64,000 bases of DNA, from NCBI GenBank assembly GCA_014904985.1, contig MU129064.1, positions 1-64,000 on the forward strand. Direction: 5' to 3'. This stretch comes from Hydnum rufescens UP504 (taxonomy: Eukaryota; Basidiomycota; Agaricomycetes; Cantharellales; Hydnaceae). Within the stretch, counting starts at the first letter, position 1, and each line of letters opens with the position of its first letter. The notes beneath the pieces were generated by a model. It had not been told where the DNA came from. It did no database searches and saw only the letters and a list, made by a program, of their open reading frames with translations. The translations under genes and the position numbers were made by a program. Below are positions 50,546 to 62,829 of this stretch, in pieces.

Positions 50546-50615
50546 GTTATTGGCTAGCGTTTCCGAGAAACGGAAACTGCCGTCTGACGCGGCCTCATTG
50601 CTCGAAGTTGTCACT
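50546..50615. promoter_or_regulatory. Very short divergent promoter region, KH protein / RPN1
   Basis: 70 bp between start codons. I see no clear match to a proteasome-associated control element. Confidence 0.5.
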
Positions 50616-53600
50616 ATGCCTTCACAGGAAGAGTCTGCTATCGTCGTACCCTCAGATGACCCAAAGAAGAAGCCGTCAAAGCCAGAGGATAGCTCGGGGA
50701 AACACGAAGCAAAATCTTCGAAGGATTCGAAGGAGGAAGCAGAAGAATTGGTGAGAAATGCAATACACGAGTTTCCCATTCGTGTCTTTAAGCCATACTT
50801 TTAGTCGGAAGAAGATCAACAGCTTCGTAATGAACTTGAGATGCTGGCAGAGCGGTTAAGTGTAGGTGTTTTTGATAATGTCGTTTGGCACACGATCGCT
50901 TACGACAAGAGTAATTGACGCGTCGCAGGAGCCGGACACATTGCTATATCGGCCAGCCCTCGAGACTCTGAGAACTCTTATTCGTACCTCCACATCTTCT
51001 ATGACCTCGGTCCCCAAACCTCTGAAATTCCTGCGGCCACATTATCCTACTCTTGAGGCGATATACGAGAAATGGCCGGTTTCCGACGACAAGGTGCGCG
51101 GTGGCGAGCCCAGGTCTCCATTGCAGATAACTGAGCCTTTATATTAGAGTCTCTTCGCAGATATTCTTGGTGTTCTTGCGATGACATACTCGGATACTCA
51201 GCCTCGCGGAACGTTGAAATACCGCCTACTATCGAATTCGATGTCCAAAGACCCTTCGCCACCAGGTCTATGGGGTCACGAATACATTCGGCACCTTTCA
51301 GGAGAACTTGGCTCGGAATATGCAATACGCGTCGAGGCGGGCGAAAATACCGACGAACTACGAGAATTAGCATTTGTCTGTGCGGAATTCCTCCTGCACC
51401 ATAATGCAGAAGCAGATGCTGTGGATCTCCTAGAGGAGTTAGAATGTGTCGATAAAATTGCAGATTTAGTTGATAAAAACACTTTTACTCGAGTCTGTGC
51501 TTATATGGTCGGGTACGTACGTGCTTAAAACGGTCTGTTTTCCTCACCCTAATCCATTGCACCGTCAGCTGTGTAAACCTTCTCCCGCCCCCCGACGATG
51601 TCGCCTTCCTCCGGACAGCTCATGCCATTTTCGTCCATTTTTCCAAATATCCCGAGGCCCTCGCCATCGCGATACGGTTAGGTGAACCGGACCTTATCTC
51701 GCGGGACTTCCATGCCCCTGCCAATCCGTGCGTTATGTCACTTACTTTCTCATGTTCAGTTTATGAGCTGACGCCGTAAGCTACATTTTCAAGCTTAATG
51801 CAACGTCAACTTGCATTTATCCTTGCGCGCGCCCAGGTCCCATTAGAATGGGTTCGATTACCAGGTTCAGTGAATGCGGAGGGGTCCCCTATGCCCCTCG
51901 AACCCGAGGAATCGGAGCTTCCAGAGGATCTTCTCGCATGCCTTAGCAACACTAATCTTTCAGAACATTTCCGCGCGTTTGGTAAAGAGCTTGCCGTGGA
52001 AGACCCTAAGTCATTAGAGGACATCTACAAATCGCATCTTGAGCACACCCGTGAGCAAGGCTTTGTGCTGTTGCCCCCATAATGTTTTATTTAAAATGTG
52101 TGAATAGGCGGCTCTACTACCGTCGATTCTGCAAGAGCAAACTTAGCGGGGACATTCGTCAACGCATTTGTTAATGCCGGCTTTGGAAACGATCCATTAA
52201 TGGTTACAGCAGAAGAAGGGACTGGGTGGATCTATAAGAACAAAGAGCATGGTCAGTTCTCTTTCTTGTCATCATTTCCTCTCTGTTCAGCAGTCTTTCA
52301 ATTCAGGCATGCAAAGCGCCGCGGCAAGCCTCGGGCTCAGTTTACTTTGGGATACTGAAGTAGGCCTTAGCCATGTGGACAAATATACTTATTCAGCCGA
52401 AGAGTATATCAAGGTACGCAGATTATTCGTGGCTTTTTCTTTTGCACCTCACTCGCGTTTCTCAATCACCTTCTGCAGTCGGGCGCGTTACTGGCGATCG
52501 GCATTCTGCATTCTGGAGTACGGTCGGAGCAAGACGCAGCTCTCGCATTGTTAAGTGAACATCTAGAGAACAGAAGCGTCCCCCTAAGGACCAGTGCTAT
52601 TATCGGGTTTGTTTGTCAATTGGGGCGGTGCTATCAGTACTAAATCATTGTTTACTAGATTGGGTCTCGCCTATGCAGGCTCACATCGCGAAGACTTGAT
52701 GGCAGCTCTTTTGCCTCATGTTGCCGACGATACGTTGTCTATGGAGGTTGTTTCTCTGACGGCTCTTGCACTTGGATTTATATTCGTTGGTAGTGCCAAT
52801 GGGGAGATCGCCGGCACCATCCTGCAGACTATCATGGAGCGGATGGAGCCCGACGATGCTGTGCTCGGGGAAAAGTGGGCGCGCTTCTTGATCTTAGGGT
52901 TGGCATTACTGTACCTCGGTAGGTTGAGAATCACGTCTTTGAAGGTTCAATAGCTCACTTGGCTTCCCATTTTTCCAAGGCCGACAAGATACCTCGGACG
53001 CCACAATCGAAACTCTCAAAGCCATTCCACACTCTATTTCGAAGCAAGCACAGATCCTTGTCGAGATTTGCTCTTTTGCGGGTTCGAGCAACGTTCTTAA
53101 AGTTCAAAGCCTACTACATCACTGCAGCGATCACGTTGACACCGAGAAAGATGATGATACATTCCAAGGATTCGCCGTACTCGGTATTGCATTGGTTGCA
53201 ATGGGTGAGGATGTTGGCGCAGAGATGTCGCTGCGGCAATTCAATCACCTCGTTTGTACCGCTCATTCGCATTGCCCATATTGAGAATTAACATCGACAT
53301 TACGTTTAGATGACCTACGGCGAGCCGGTGGTTCGGAAAGCGGTCCCATTAGCGCTCGGCTTGCTGAGCGCTTCAAATCCCCAGCTTGGAATCCTTGATA
53401 CCCTTTCCAAGTACAGCCATGACAATGATCTCTCCGTAGCACTAAATGCCATTTTCGCGATGGGGTTAGTTGGGGCAGGAACGAACAATGCGCGATTGGC
53501 ACAAATGTTACGACAATTGGCAGGATATTATCACAAGGAGCCCGACTGTCTCTTTATGGTTCGAGTCGCACAGGGCCTTGTCCATATGGGAAAGGGTACT

Positions 53601-54132
53601 ATTGGCATCAATCCCTTTTTCCAAGACCGACAAATCATGTCTAGAACGGCAGTCGCGGGGCTCTTGGCTACTCTGATTGCGTTCACTGATGCGAAAGCAT
53701 GTGCGTGATTTGGCTTGACTGCGTTATCCCCAACGCTTAAGATGCTTTCTCATAGTTATACTGGATAAATCGCATTGGATGTTGTACTTCCTTGTGACTG
53801 CCATGTACCCACGATTCCTCATCACGCTTGACGAAACTCTACAGAATATTCCGGTCACTGTACGAGTTGGCCAGGTACTTCTTGGTTTCTATTCTTTCGA
53901 TGGTGTTGATTTAATCTGTTCGCCTGGCACATAGGCCGTAGACGTTGTCGGGCAAGCTGGCAAGCCCCGTACAATATCAGGATTCCAGACTCATCAAACT
54001 CCAGTACGGATGGGGACCACCGAGCGGGCTGAGTTGGGTACCGAGCAGTACATCCCATTCTCACCTGTACTTGAGGGTTTCGTGGTACTTGGGAAAAACC
54101 CCGGGTGGGAAGACGAGAAGATGGAGCACTAG
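50616..54132 (+). CDS. RPN1: 26S proteasome regulatory subunit Rpn1
   Basis: Scaffold of the 19S base that binds ubiquitin receptors and Ubp6. The start is [20 protein letters not shown], with an acidic/basic N-terminus. Conserved segments: [68 protein letters not shown], a toroidal series of proteasome/cyclosome repeats ([80 protein letters not shown]), and [20 protein letters not shown]. The C-terminal end is [17 protein letters not shown]. More than a dozen exons with canonical junctions. Complete as far as I can see. Confidence 0.93.
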
Positions 54133-55015
54133 TGTAGAGAGCCTCCCATCGCGCTTACTTATTGCAATTGAACGATCGGATTTCCTTCTGATGGTTGTCG
54201 GTATTCTTACCGCTGTTAGTTGTGCTGGCAATTGTGGTGGGTGCCATAACCGCTGCCCTCCCCTCTTTCCAGTTGAGCACCCCAGTATGCACTATCCCCT
54301 CCGGGCCTACAGTACGTCCTAACAACGGTCGACAATTGCAAGAGAGAATATTCTTGTGGCGAATATCACGTTTCATTCTCACTGTGTCGGGCGTCGTCGC
54401 GTTGATTCTTCCGTTTTTGTTATTTTATATACCGTACAGTACCTAGCGACTAGCGCGATGAGTTGCCCCAGATTCCTCATAATCGTGGATGGAATTATGA
54501 TGCCAATTCAAGACATCTACAGTATCCAATTTGTTCGTTCGTTCCATTACTCGTCCATTCCACGGGAGGGGAATCTAAAAATTCGTAGTAATCTCTTTTG
54601 TAGTTCACATTGACAAGCGGTGACATGGATAATGGCAATTGGTGAGAACGATGAAATAGATGGATTGTGAAGAATGAGAAAAAATGGAGGCAGAGGTAGA
54701 AACAAATATGTACTGCTGTATGTGGAAAGAAAAAAAAAATATAGTGCGTGAGGAACGGCGGCGGAAGGGTGGTAGACGTATGCGTGACTCGTGCGAAGGG
54801 AAAAAAAAAAGGCACAAATGTGAAGTGTGCTGAAGCGCGACAATGGGAATAGAAAACGGGTGTAACAGAAAGATATACATACGCCTAGATACAGGCGTAC
54901 GGGGCGGGAAGAGAGCGGGGGGAAACGGTAGGATAGTGGCGCTAGGGGGAAGCGATGAAGCGATGACTTGTCGGGGCACGGAGTATAGCATGATGTGGAG
55001 GGAAATCAGGAGTGT
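54133..55015. other. Convergent 3' region of RPN1 and cyclin B
   Basis: 883 bp. A plus-strand frame across 54195-54446 encodes two hydrophobic segments but has no ATG and directly follows an in-frame TGA, so I do not call it a gene. The part near 54700-54820 is A-rich on the plus strand (runs of 8-10 A), which fits U-rich 3' UTR sequence of the minus-strand cyclin gene. Confidence 0.45.
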
Positions 55016-57237
55016 TCAGGGGGTGGGGAGGGGGGGAACAGCGTGGAATGTTAGAGGATGTACGAACTGATGAGATGAGGATGCCAAGTATGGATAGGGA
55101 GGAATAAACAGATGCGGGATATTGCGTGTTGATATCGAACAGACGCGATGAGATCGAAGAGAAAGCAAGGAAGAAGAGGAGATGAGATGCATCAAAGGAA
55201 CGGATGGGGACGAGGCCGATGAAAGATTAAAGTCTGTGGCTACTTCATCCCCCTCAGGGACGACGGGTAGTTCCCCTTCCTGTTCCTCCAACTCTCTGGC
55301 CTCTTCATCCCTTTTCCTCCGCGCCTCCTCTCTTAACCTTGGCAGCTCCACTGATAATAGCACGCTGGCGGGTGCATGTACGATGGGTTTATGCTCCTCC
55401 AACCCTGTACTGGATTCACCCTCCTCGTCATACAGCACCTCGTGAACTCCAAATTTCGCCCACGCCCAGTCACGGGCATACGCGCTGACTTTCATGTACT
55501 TTTTCGCAGCGTACTTCTTGTAGAATGATTCGTGTCGAACCGCACGCAGAATGTAAGTCAACATAAGTTGAGCGGCAGGAAGCAGAGACGCTTCGTCGTA
55601 GCCCGAGTAATGTTCCATATTTGGGGTCTGCCCAACAGGTCAGTCAAGAAAAACGACCGGAAACACGGATGGCAGGATTCCGAAGAAAACTAGGAACGCA
55701 CCCATTCTTCTTTTTCAAGGATGAGTCGCGCAAGCCACATAGCGGCGGCGGCAATGCAACTAGGCGGGTGGGGCAACAACTTCCATTCTACACATGCAAT
55801 TTCGACGAGGTACTTCGCGATGGTTCGGACCTGCAAGTCGTATCCATCCGCCTTACTCGATCGTCTGAGAAAATTGATCGGGTTTGGATAGCTTAGATTC
55901 CAATCCAGGGACCGGAGGATGTATTTCTCTGCATCCAGGATATCCTTCTCACCGTACGTAGAGTCGGAGCAATAGATGAAATTGACCACTGACGGTGCCA
56001 TGATCTCCTCGTATTTCGCAGCAATGAACATGGCTGTTATACCAACGAGTTGGAGGCGGACGAGGGAGACGGTGCGTGCGCTTAAGAACCTGTCTATGAT
56101 GTTGACGGCGAGGAACAACGTTTCGGGGAGGAGTCTGAAGCGGGAATGGACTTGAATGAGCCAATCCATGAGAATACCACGCATTTTCCAGGCGAGATCT
56201 TTCTGGGTGTCGATGTAATTTGGGTTGGGCATTGTGCTGCGCTCGAGCCGCTGGAGGTAATGAAATATCTCGACTACGTATTCGGATACCATCAGAGGGT
56301 CTGCCTCATCTTCTTTGTCCAGGTCGTCCCATTTGATCTCGTCAGCTTGAGCGGTTGCTACTGCGAGGGCGTGGTCATGGTCATCAAGATCGAGGGAGGG
56401 CGGGGGGGCATGGTTGCCAAGATCATTTAAAATTGGGGCGATTTTATCTTTGGGATGTGGGTCATCTGGACCGGGAGAAGACGTTCGCCGTCGTTTCGAG
56501 ACGTGTTTCTCTGGAAGGGTACGAGAGACCGGGCGACGGTGCGAGCGAACTGGGGGCACGTCCTCGTCGATCATCATCGCATCATCCACAAGAATCGCGG
56601 CATCTTCAAGGACTTCCTCCTTGACATTTTCCTTAACCTCCTCTTTGACCACGCGTGTTCTACTCCGCGCAGCAGCAGACCCGCCGGCGATCCTGCGCTC
56701 AGCATTGGTCGGTTCTGGTGCTGCAGAAGAAGAGGCACCCGGCCGTGTCCTTGGTGGAGCAGTGATCTCGACGTAAGCCGTCGTGCGGTGCTTATGCCTG
56801 TTCTCCTTGTCACCGGGAACTGGCAGCCTGGATTTAACGGTCTTGGCAGGGACATCACCCATTGGTTCGCGTTTACGCTTCACAGGCTGTGACCCGGCTC
56901 CCGCAGTAGGAATGGGACCAATAGTAGTGGCACTCTCAGTGGTGGCAATGACTTCCTTCTTGACGAGGTCCTTTGAAGACGTACCGCTGGCGGAGGCGTT
57001 TGATTTTGCAACATTGGGGTCGTGTGCCGCTCTGGAAAGACCAGGACGTGGCCTCAGCTTTGATCCAGGGCCACGGGCGACGGAAGGTCTTGTGGAGGGG
57101 TGGTCTTCTGCTACTACGAGGCGACTCGCACGGGTTGTTGGACGACGCTGTTGGCGCAAGCGGCCAAGGTAGGTACAGGACCCACAGATGAACACGCGGT
57201 TTTGACACGAGAAAAGGGGATTACATACCGGCAGCAT
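55016..57237 (-). CDS. B-type mitotic cyclin
   Basis: Regulatory partner of Cdk1 at G2/M. The start at 57237 (MLP) is joined across a 73-nt intron to RRPTTRASRL, a typical fungal cyclin-B start. The disordered N-terminal region carries an apparent KEN box (GDKENR) and an RPGL motif that may act as a destruction box. The cyclin box has WKMRGILMDWLIQVHSRFRL, LAVNIIDRFLSARTV, LVGITAMFIAAKYEEIMAP and ILRSLDWNLSYPNPINFLRR. The C-terminal cyclin fold (EHYSGYDEASLLPAAQLML, KKYMKVSAYARDWA) is on the next exon. The tail after about 55200 looks unlike conserved cyclins (Ser/Leu/His-rich), so the true stop may lie earlier through an unseen splice. Confidence 0.9.
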
Positions 57238-57347
57238 GGCAGAGAAAGGGATAAGGAGCTGGGGGAGGTGCAGCAAACAACGGCAATCCCCGCGACGATA
57301 AACAATCCAGTCGGATGCAACAAATATAAACAGCGCCACACTACTCG
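57238..57347. promoter_or_regulatory. Divergent promoter region, cyclin B / EF-hand-like gene
   Basis: 110 bp between start codons, with no clear TATA box. Confidence 0.45.
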
Positions 57348-58690
57348 ATGGAATACGACACGCTCCCTCTGCGCATCCGCAAGCAGATAGATAATGCATT
57401 CAATGCTGTCGCCTTAACTAATGGTTCTATCCCTGAGCGTGGGCTCGTCCCCCCTGCCGCCAAGCGTCGAAAATTGGCCCCAGCCCTTGACGGGATGCAG
57501 TCAAACTATCACGATGAAACGGGTGCTACGTCCCTCCCTGAGGAGGGTGGGGGATTTATTCCTGGAGATACTGATGCTGGCTTTGTTCCTGAAGGTAATA
57601 GTGAGGAAGGCAGGGCCATGCCGGACCTCGGTGGTGGGTTTCTCGTGGAGGATGGGAATGTTCCAGATGAGAGAGATATGCCCCAATACATATCTCTCTC
57701 GAGCATACCACAGGCCGTATGTGCTTTTTACCATCCTGATTTATTCCCATAGTCTTCCCCGTTGCCGAATTGCTCAATTGACTCATGCTTATAACCGGAC
57801 CAATAGCTCCAAATTCTGGATCTTCCACCCTCAGATCCAGATGTGCTTGATATATTCAAGTCTGCGGCATCCGGTTGGACATTCCAGGGCCGAGATCGTA
57901 GTGAAATGATTACCTCGGACACATGGGATGAGAAGGGTCGAAGTGAACTGGGTGTACGAAGGGAAGACTGGCGCGAGGTCTGCTCTGTCCTTCTCGCCCC
58001 CAGAGCCCTCGCCGACGGCGAGGATACAGCTAATTTGGGGGACATCCTAAGGGAAGACGAGACGGAAGGAGGCGAAGATGACGGCGGTCTCCAAACCAAC
58101 GAGTCAGAACCATCGGATAGCGGCGACTATTACGAGGATGATGAAGATGGAACTGGAGCAGATGATGATGATGATGATGATGGGGACGACGATGAGTATG
58201 AAGCTTCGTCCCGACGCCACTCTACCATTGCGGCTCGTCCGGATGTGAAACGATCGGCAAGACGAAAGGGAAAGGGAGAGGGAAAAAATCTGCTCGGACC
58301 ACACGGTCTGATTCACCCTTGGATTCAAGTGGCACGCCTAGGACGAAGATGACACTCCGTCAAAAGACAGAAGCTCTGAGGACCTTTGCTCTTTTCTTCC
58401 CCGATGTCGAACTCACCCACCTCAATGGCCGCGAGAATACCGAAGCAAAGAAATCGCTCGAAAAGAAGCGAATCATGATCAAGGATATTACGCGCGTTGC
58501 GACCACTGTAGGCGAAAAGATTAAGATGGATGAGGTGAGTGCTCGATAAATTTTCACTCTCTTTGAACTCGGGTGGCTCATTGGATCTAAGCAGATTTTA
58601 GAGATGCTCGAAGCGTTCTCAAGTGCCCAGGATAAATCTATCAGCTTGCCCGATTTCGAAAGAATGGTAATGGCCGCGCGCCTTGTGTAA
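57348..58690 (+). CDS. Acidic nuclear-looking protein with a C-terminal EF-hand-like pair, apparent frameshift
   Basis: MEYDTLPLRIRKQIDNAFNA starts a disordered region with KRRK, an imperfect repeat GGGF(I/V)PG-DTD, then (after the 57717-57807 intron) LDLPPSDPDVLDIFKSAASG and a long Asp/Glu tract. The C-terminal part, LRQKTEALRTFALFFPDVEL, IMIKDITRVATTVGEKI and ILEMLEAFSSAQDKSISLPD, has the spacing of two degenerate EF-hands, as in calmodulin-like proteins, but lacks a full set of calcium ligands. The frame changes within an A6 run at 58283-58288: one more A would join the parts as KKSARTTRSDSPLD. No intron fits. Function unknown. Confidence 0.6.
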
Positions 58691-60620
58691 TGGACCATGG
58701 AATCTTGTATTGCAATGATCGTACGTATCCACCCCTTAGCTCCGAATGACCATTGTACCAGAGTATGCTAGATTAGGTTTGCAAGTTACGTCGAATATTC
58801 GGGCAGTGCTGGCTTTTAGAATCAGACCCCAGCTTTTAGTGTCTCTTCATGATCAGCCGGACAAGAATTTGTATGGTCCATTCATGACGTGCTTACAATT
58901 GTACAGGCTCTAGGCCATCGTTGGCCATCACAACCAACCCCCTTGGATTGATCCTTGTGTGATCGTACATAGGGCTACTCGGACGAGGGGGGATAATGGG
59001 TGCAATCCAATATCGTTGTGTGATGGTATGTCTGATTCTCAGAAAGGCCCTCAGTCCAGATGAATTCTGGGGAGGTATGGCATGCCCTTACGCGCCTGCT
59101 TTCGCGAGTGGTGCATCGCAGCTTCGACTGCATCTCTCACGTTAACGGTCGCAGATTATGCTTCGTGCTTCCTTCCTTGGGAATGACATAAAGGCGCGCA
59201 CGTGCACGAATAGAATCGCTTGCTCATTTTGGAAAGCAATGATTCTATTGAATTTACCGTACCGATTCCCCCGGTCTGGTAAGCGAGCACATTAAGTTTT
59301 AATGATCCACTTAATGATTTGCCTGCTTTTTTTGGCTGAGCACAGCGCCAACTGTGGGCAGAAATGACGAAGAATTTGACATGTTTCCAAAGCTTTTCCT
59401 GCCGTTGCGGACAGGACAGAACTACAGAAACTCCTATAAAATCATGAAGCCAAGCCCCAACTTCCCCCCGTCTCTTACCCTCTATGCAACACCCAAATCA
59501 TTGCCTCAATATCAGTGAGTGGTGCCCTCTTCCCTTCTTGTCCTCATCTTTAAACTGTACTCGCTCAAAGCTACAGGGTGTGGAGGAGCCGGAGAAGGTG
59601 AAGGCGCACCTGTTGGAGGGCGTGGAGGAGACGTTACTATTTCACACTCCACCTCTAACAACATCTGTGAGTGTGATACGCATACATATCGTCAATCAGC
59701 TCATTTTCCCTCATTATCTATGACTAGCGAATGTCTATCATATTTACCCGCAGGCTCTCCTATTCTCTTTGCTCAAGGGCCACAGGGTCTAAGCGTTATT
59801 ATCTCCTGCAGCTATAGAGGCCTCAAATTGCAGGTGACCCCGAAGTCTCCTCCCTTCGACTCTATCTTTATTGAAAATTCTGAACCCCCCTCTTCACGCT
59901 GACAGATCGGACTCATGCTAGTACAGTTCACTATACGGATTTGTTTCCTGCTCGAGATTCTTCTCGCCGATTCCTCGTCCGAAGGATCATAACTTGGCAG
60001 ACGCTGTTCTCGAGCTACTGTAATTCATGGACCATCCCTGTACTGGTGCACCAACACGCGTATCGTCATCTCTGCACATGTGCGTAGAATAATGGATTGA
60101 ATAAGTGCCATACAGATTAAGAAAACATCTGGATACCCAAGTCCTCGATATGAATACCTCATGCGAAGCAAGGGTCAGAGGTGTAGACGGCACAGTTGGA
60201 CGTGAATACGCATCCACCCTCAGTTTTTGTTTGGTTGCATTGGCACATACTGTACGCCAATGTCCGACCGGTGAATTCGAAACGCTGCAATTGATGCTGT
60301 GTGTCAAGAAAAATAAATAAAGAAAGAAAAAGATAAAGATATTCTTTCCCCTACGGGTCTGCAGCGAAGTGACTCACTATTTAGGACCCCTAGCAATACA
60401 TCAAGTGACCCACTGCAGAGAGGCATCAATGTCTAGGATATACGAACCCGCACCCAAAGGAAAGTCAACGTCGGCCTTTTTGAGTTTCAGATGCACTAGC
60501 TCAGACTCGGGTGATCGTGCCCCAGAGCCGGGAAAGGGGGGCATATGAAACGTCGGAACGAACCAGAACCAGCCCATCGATATCTATTCCGTGTCACGCA
60601 GCCAGTGGCATCAGTATAGC
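58691..60620. other. 1.9-kb stretch without a defensible gene
   Basis: Contains a perfect 9-bp inverted repeat at 59209-59249. A cluster of plus-strand frames lies at 59484-60320, one of which has a Gly-rich run (CGGAGEGEGAPVGGRGGD). These could be exons of a small lineage-specific gene, but I could not join them convincingly. Confidence 0.4.
59209..59249. repeat. Inverted repeat able to form a hairpin
   Basis: AATAGAATC at 59209-59217 is the exact complement of GATTCTATT at 59241-59249. Inner bases GCTT and AAGC can extend the stem. It lies in non-coding DNA. Confidence 0.6.
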
Positions 60621-62829
60621 TCATGCGAGGGGTTCATGCGCAAACCGCACTTGACCCATATATAACTTGGCGCGTATTTCTCGGTTTGCGTCGATCACAA
60701 TTCCCTCGTCATCTACTTCCGATTGCGAAATTTTCGCATCTTCCCCTTCGGAAATCATCGAAGCTGAATCACCCGGTCCGGAGTCCCCATCAAGTGGTGT
60801 GGGGTTTGGCTCTGAGACTTCTCTAGAGATATTAATCCACTCTGCGTGTGGCAGAGGATGGAGAACGTGCGTGAATATCCGCATACTCTGACAGAAACGC
60901 AAGAAATTAATGCCTGCACAAGTCTGGAGTGAAGGGATCTTGATGCGGAAAGTGAACTCACCCCCTCCGTGCTTTCTAACACGTCGCTGCTGCTGGCGGC
61001 ACCAAGCCTCGAAAAACTTCGCACCATCTTACCCGAGTCCCACTTCCCAGTATCAAAGAGCTTCTCAACCCCATACTTGCCGTCCTTATCTTGAGGGAGA
61101 GAATCGGTACCGGACTTCCTCCGACTGATGTCGCTATCGTCGCGAGTATATTTCTCCCATTGTTCCAGTGTGTCGACAAGCTCGTCATTATACTGTGAGA
61201 GGGAGATCCAGATATTACTATATCTCTTCTCACTGCTTCGCAACTGCTGCATCCATCGCCGGATAGTTCATCCAAAAAAAAAACAAAGAGATAAAGAAAA
61301 AAAAACTTACATCCTTCTTTGCAGATCTCGATAATACCTTATTGATAACTTTTACGGCGGCGGCTTTAGGCCCTCCAAAATGTTGCATTCGAACCTTGAT
61401 CTCACGCAGACGGACTCGTTGAACAGAAGCGGGTGTTTGAGCCCAAAACCCACGTGGAGAAACGTTCGACACCAATTGCGACCAGTAGGAGAGGAACCGT
61501 CGTTGAGAAGGAATGCTGACCCCGCGCTTGGGAGTTCTTTCCTTCTTTCCAGGCCTCTTCATCCGCCGAGCAGTATGAAAGGCAAGAACACGATCAAGAG
61601 CTATCACGCTCGTACTGTCGGGAATACTCTCGCTCGCGTTCGAGTTGATCGGCGGTGTCGTTGACGTGGTGCTTGTTGAAGTTGGCAATAGCATCCCCAA
61701 ATCCAGTTCAACGCGGGCTCGATCGGGCTGCGCAATGTCATGGTCATTCTCCGACGAGATCATGTCTGAACCAAGGGCTGGACTCGAGGAGATGATCTCT
61801 TCGCCGACCTCCTGCCGTCCGATATCCATGACCTCATCGAGGTCGTCGCCCTGGACCGACCCACCGCGCCCAATCCCATCAAGGTTTTCAGGGAAATCGA
61901 GATCGGTTGTTCGACGGTCTCAAATTCGTCTTCAGCTTGGGTCGCAATAGCACTCAGCATCTCTTCCGCACGCGCATTCGCCAACTCTTTCTTCGACTGA
62001 TTGCGCTCCAAACGAGGCCCAGAAGGGAGTTCCTTCAGTGAAAGGAGATAGGAGCAGGCGAGTGTCCCCGATCGTCCCTTACCAGCTGTAAGTACATCAT
62101 GTCAGAACTCACTTGCCATATACTATTGAATACGAGACCTTTGCAGTGCAAGACTATTACGTGCTCTGGATCACCTCTGATCCATAGATCCATCTCTCTT
62201 CGTGGCGAGAGCTATTATCGACAACGGTGGGGCATAATGATCTGGAAACCTGGGAAGAAACGTCAGAATACTCGAAACCGCATCATGCAACTAATAAAAC
62301 GAACGGATATCGCGAAACATGCCCACGGAAGAAATCAGCTGGATAAGAATTCTCTTTTATGGGACAGCTGCACGATCGTGCATCGGCTCGTCAATTGTAT
62401 ATTATTGTGCGGCTGATGACGATAGAAGAGAAGTCTCACAAATTAAAAATCCAGTAGTTGGCACCATGTCTATGCTCAAGGAATCTCTTTATGTCGTGCC
62501 TGCTATTTCTGTAGAAGGCTTCTATGCCATCGGCTATTTGTATCAATGAGAACCGATCGGCCTTCACGCAACACAGGGGAAAAGACCTGGATAGCCCATT
62601 ATAATGACCCGATCCTGGGAAATATTTCTATCAGGAGTCATCGTAAAAAGCAACCTGGAAACAAAATCGCACTGTCAGGTAGACCAGATCGAGCTCAACG
62701 TCAAGTTCTAGGACAACATTTAGATATATGAAAATGAGGACCTCTGCCCGAGAACACAGAGCCCACTGTACCATCATCTTTGAAGCGAGCCTTTGTTCCA
62801 GAGACTATCCTTCTAGCAAGAGTCGACAT
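60621..62829 (-). CDS. PTEN-family phosphoinositide 3-phosphatase, one apparent frameshift
   Basis: Removes the 3-phosphate from PIP3 and opposes PI3-kinase signalling at the plasma membrane. Seven or more exons from 62829 (MSTLARRIVSGTKARF) give LDVELDLVYLT, DRVIIMGYPADGIEAFYRN, FLEHRHGANYWIFNLC, YPFPDHYAPP and the P-loop HCKAGKGRSG, split by the 62086-62138 intron. The P-loop has the catalytic cysteine and arginine and the two lysines typical of PTEN. A disordered acidic insert and a C2-like domain (GVSIPSQRRFLSYWSQLVSN, KRYSNIWISLSQYNDELVD) follow, ending FAHEPLA. Between ALATKR and MDLWIRGDPEH, at a CTCTCT run (62193-62200), the frame shifts with no room for an intron. Either the consensus is wrong or the gene is inactivated. 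Confidence 0.82.

Noticed and set aside
54195..54446. Two-helix small membrane protein downstream of RPN1
   Set aside because: The frame begins right after an in-frame TGA and has no ATG. I also compared it with V-ATPase subunit e and found none of its conserved blocks.
61830..62011. A further frameshift in PTEN between the catalytic and C2-like parts
   Set aside because: A 65-nt GT-AG intron (GTCGAAC donor, GTCCAG acceptor) joins the two frames cleanly, so no lesion is needed there.
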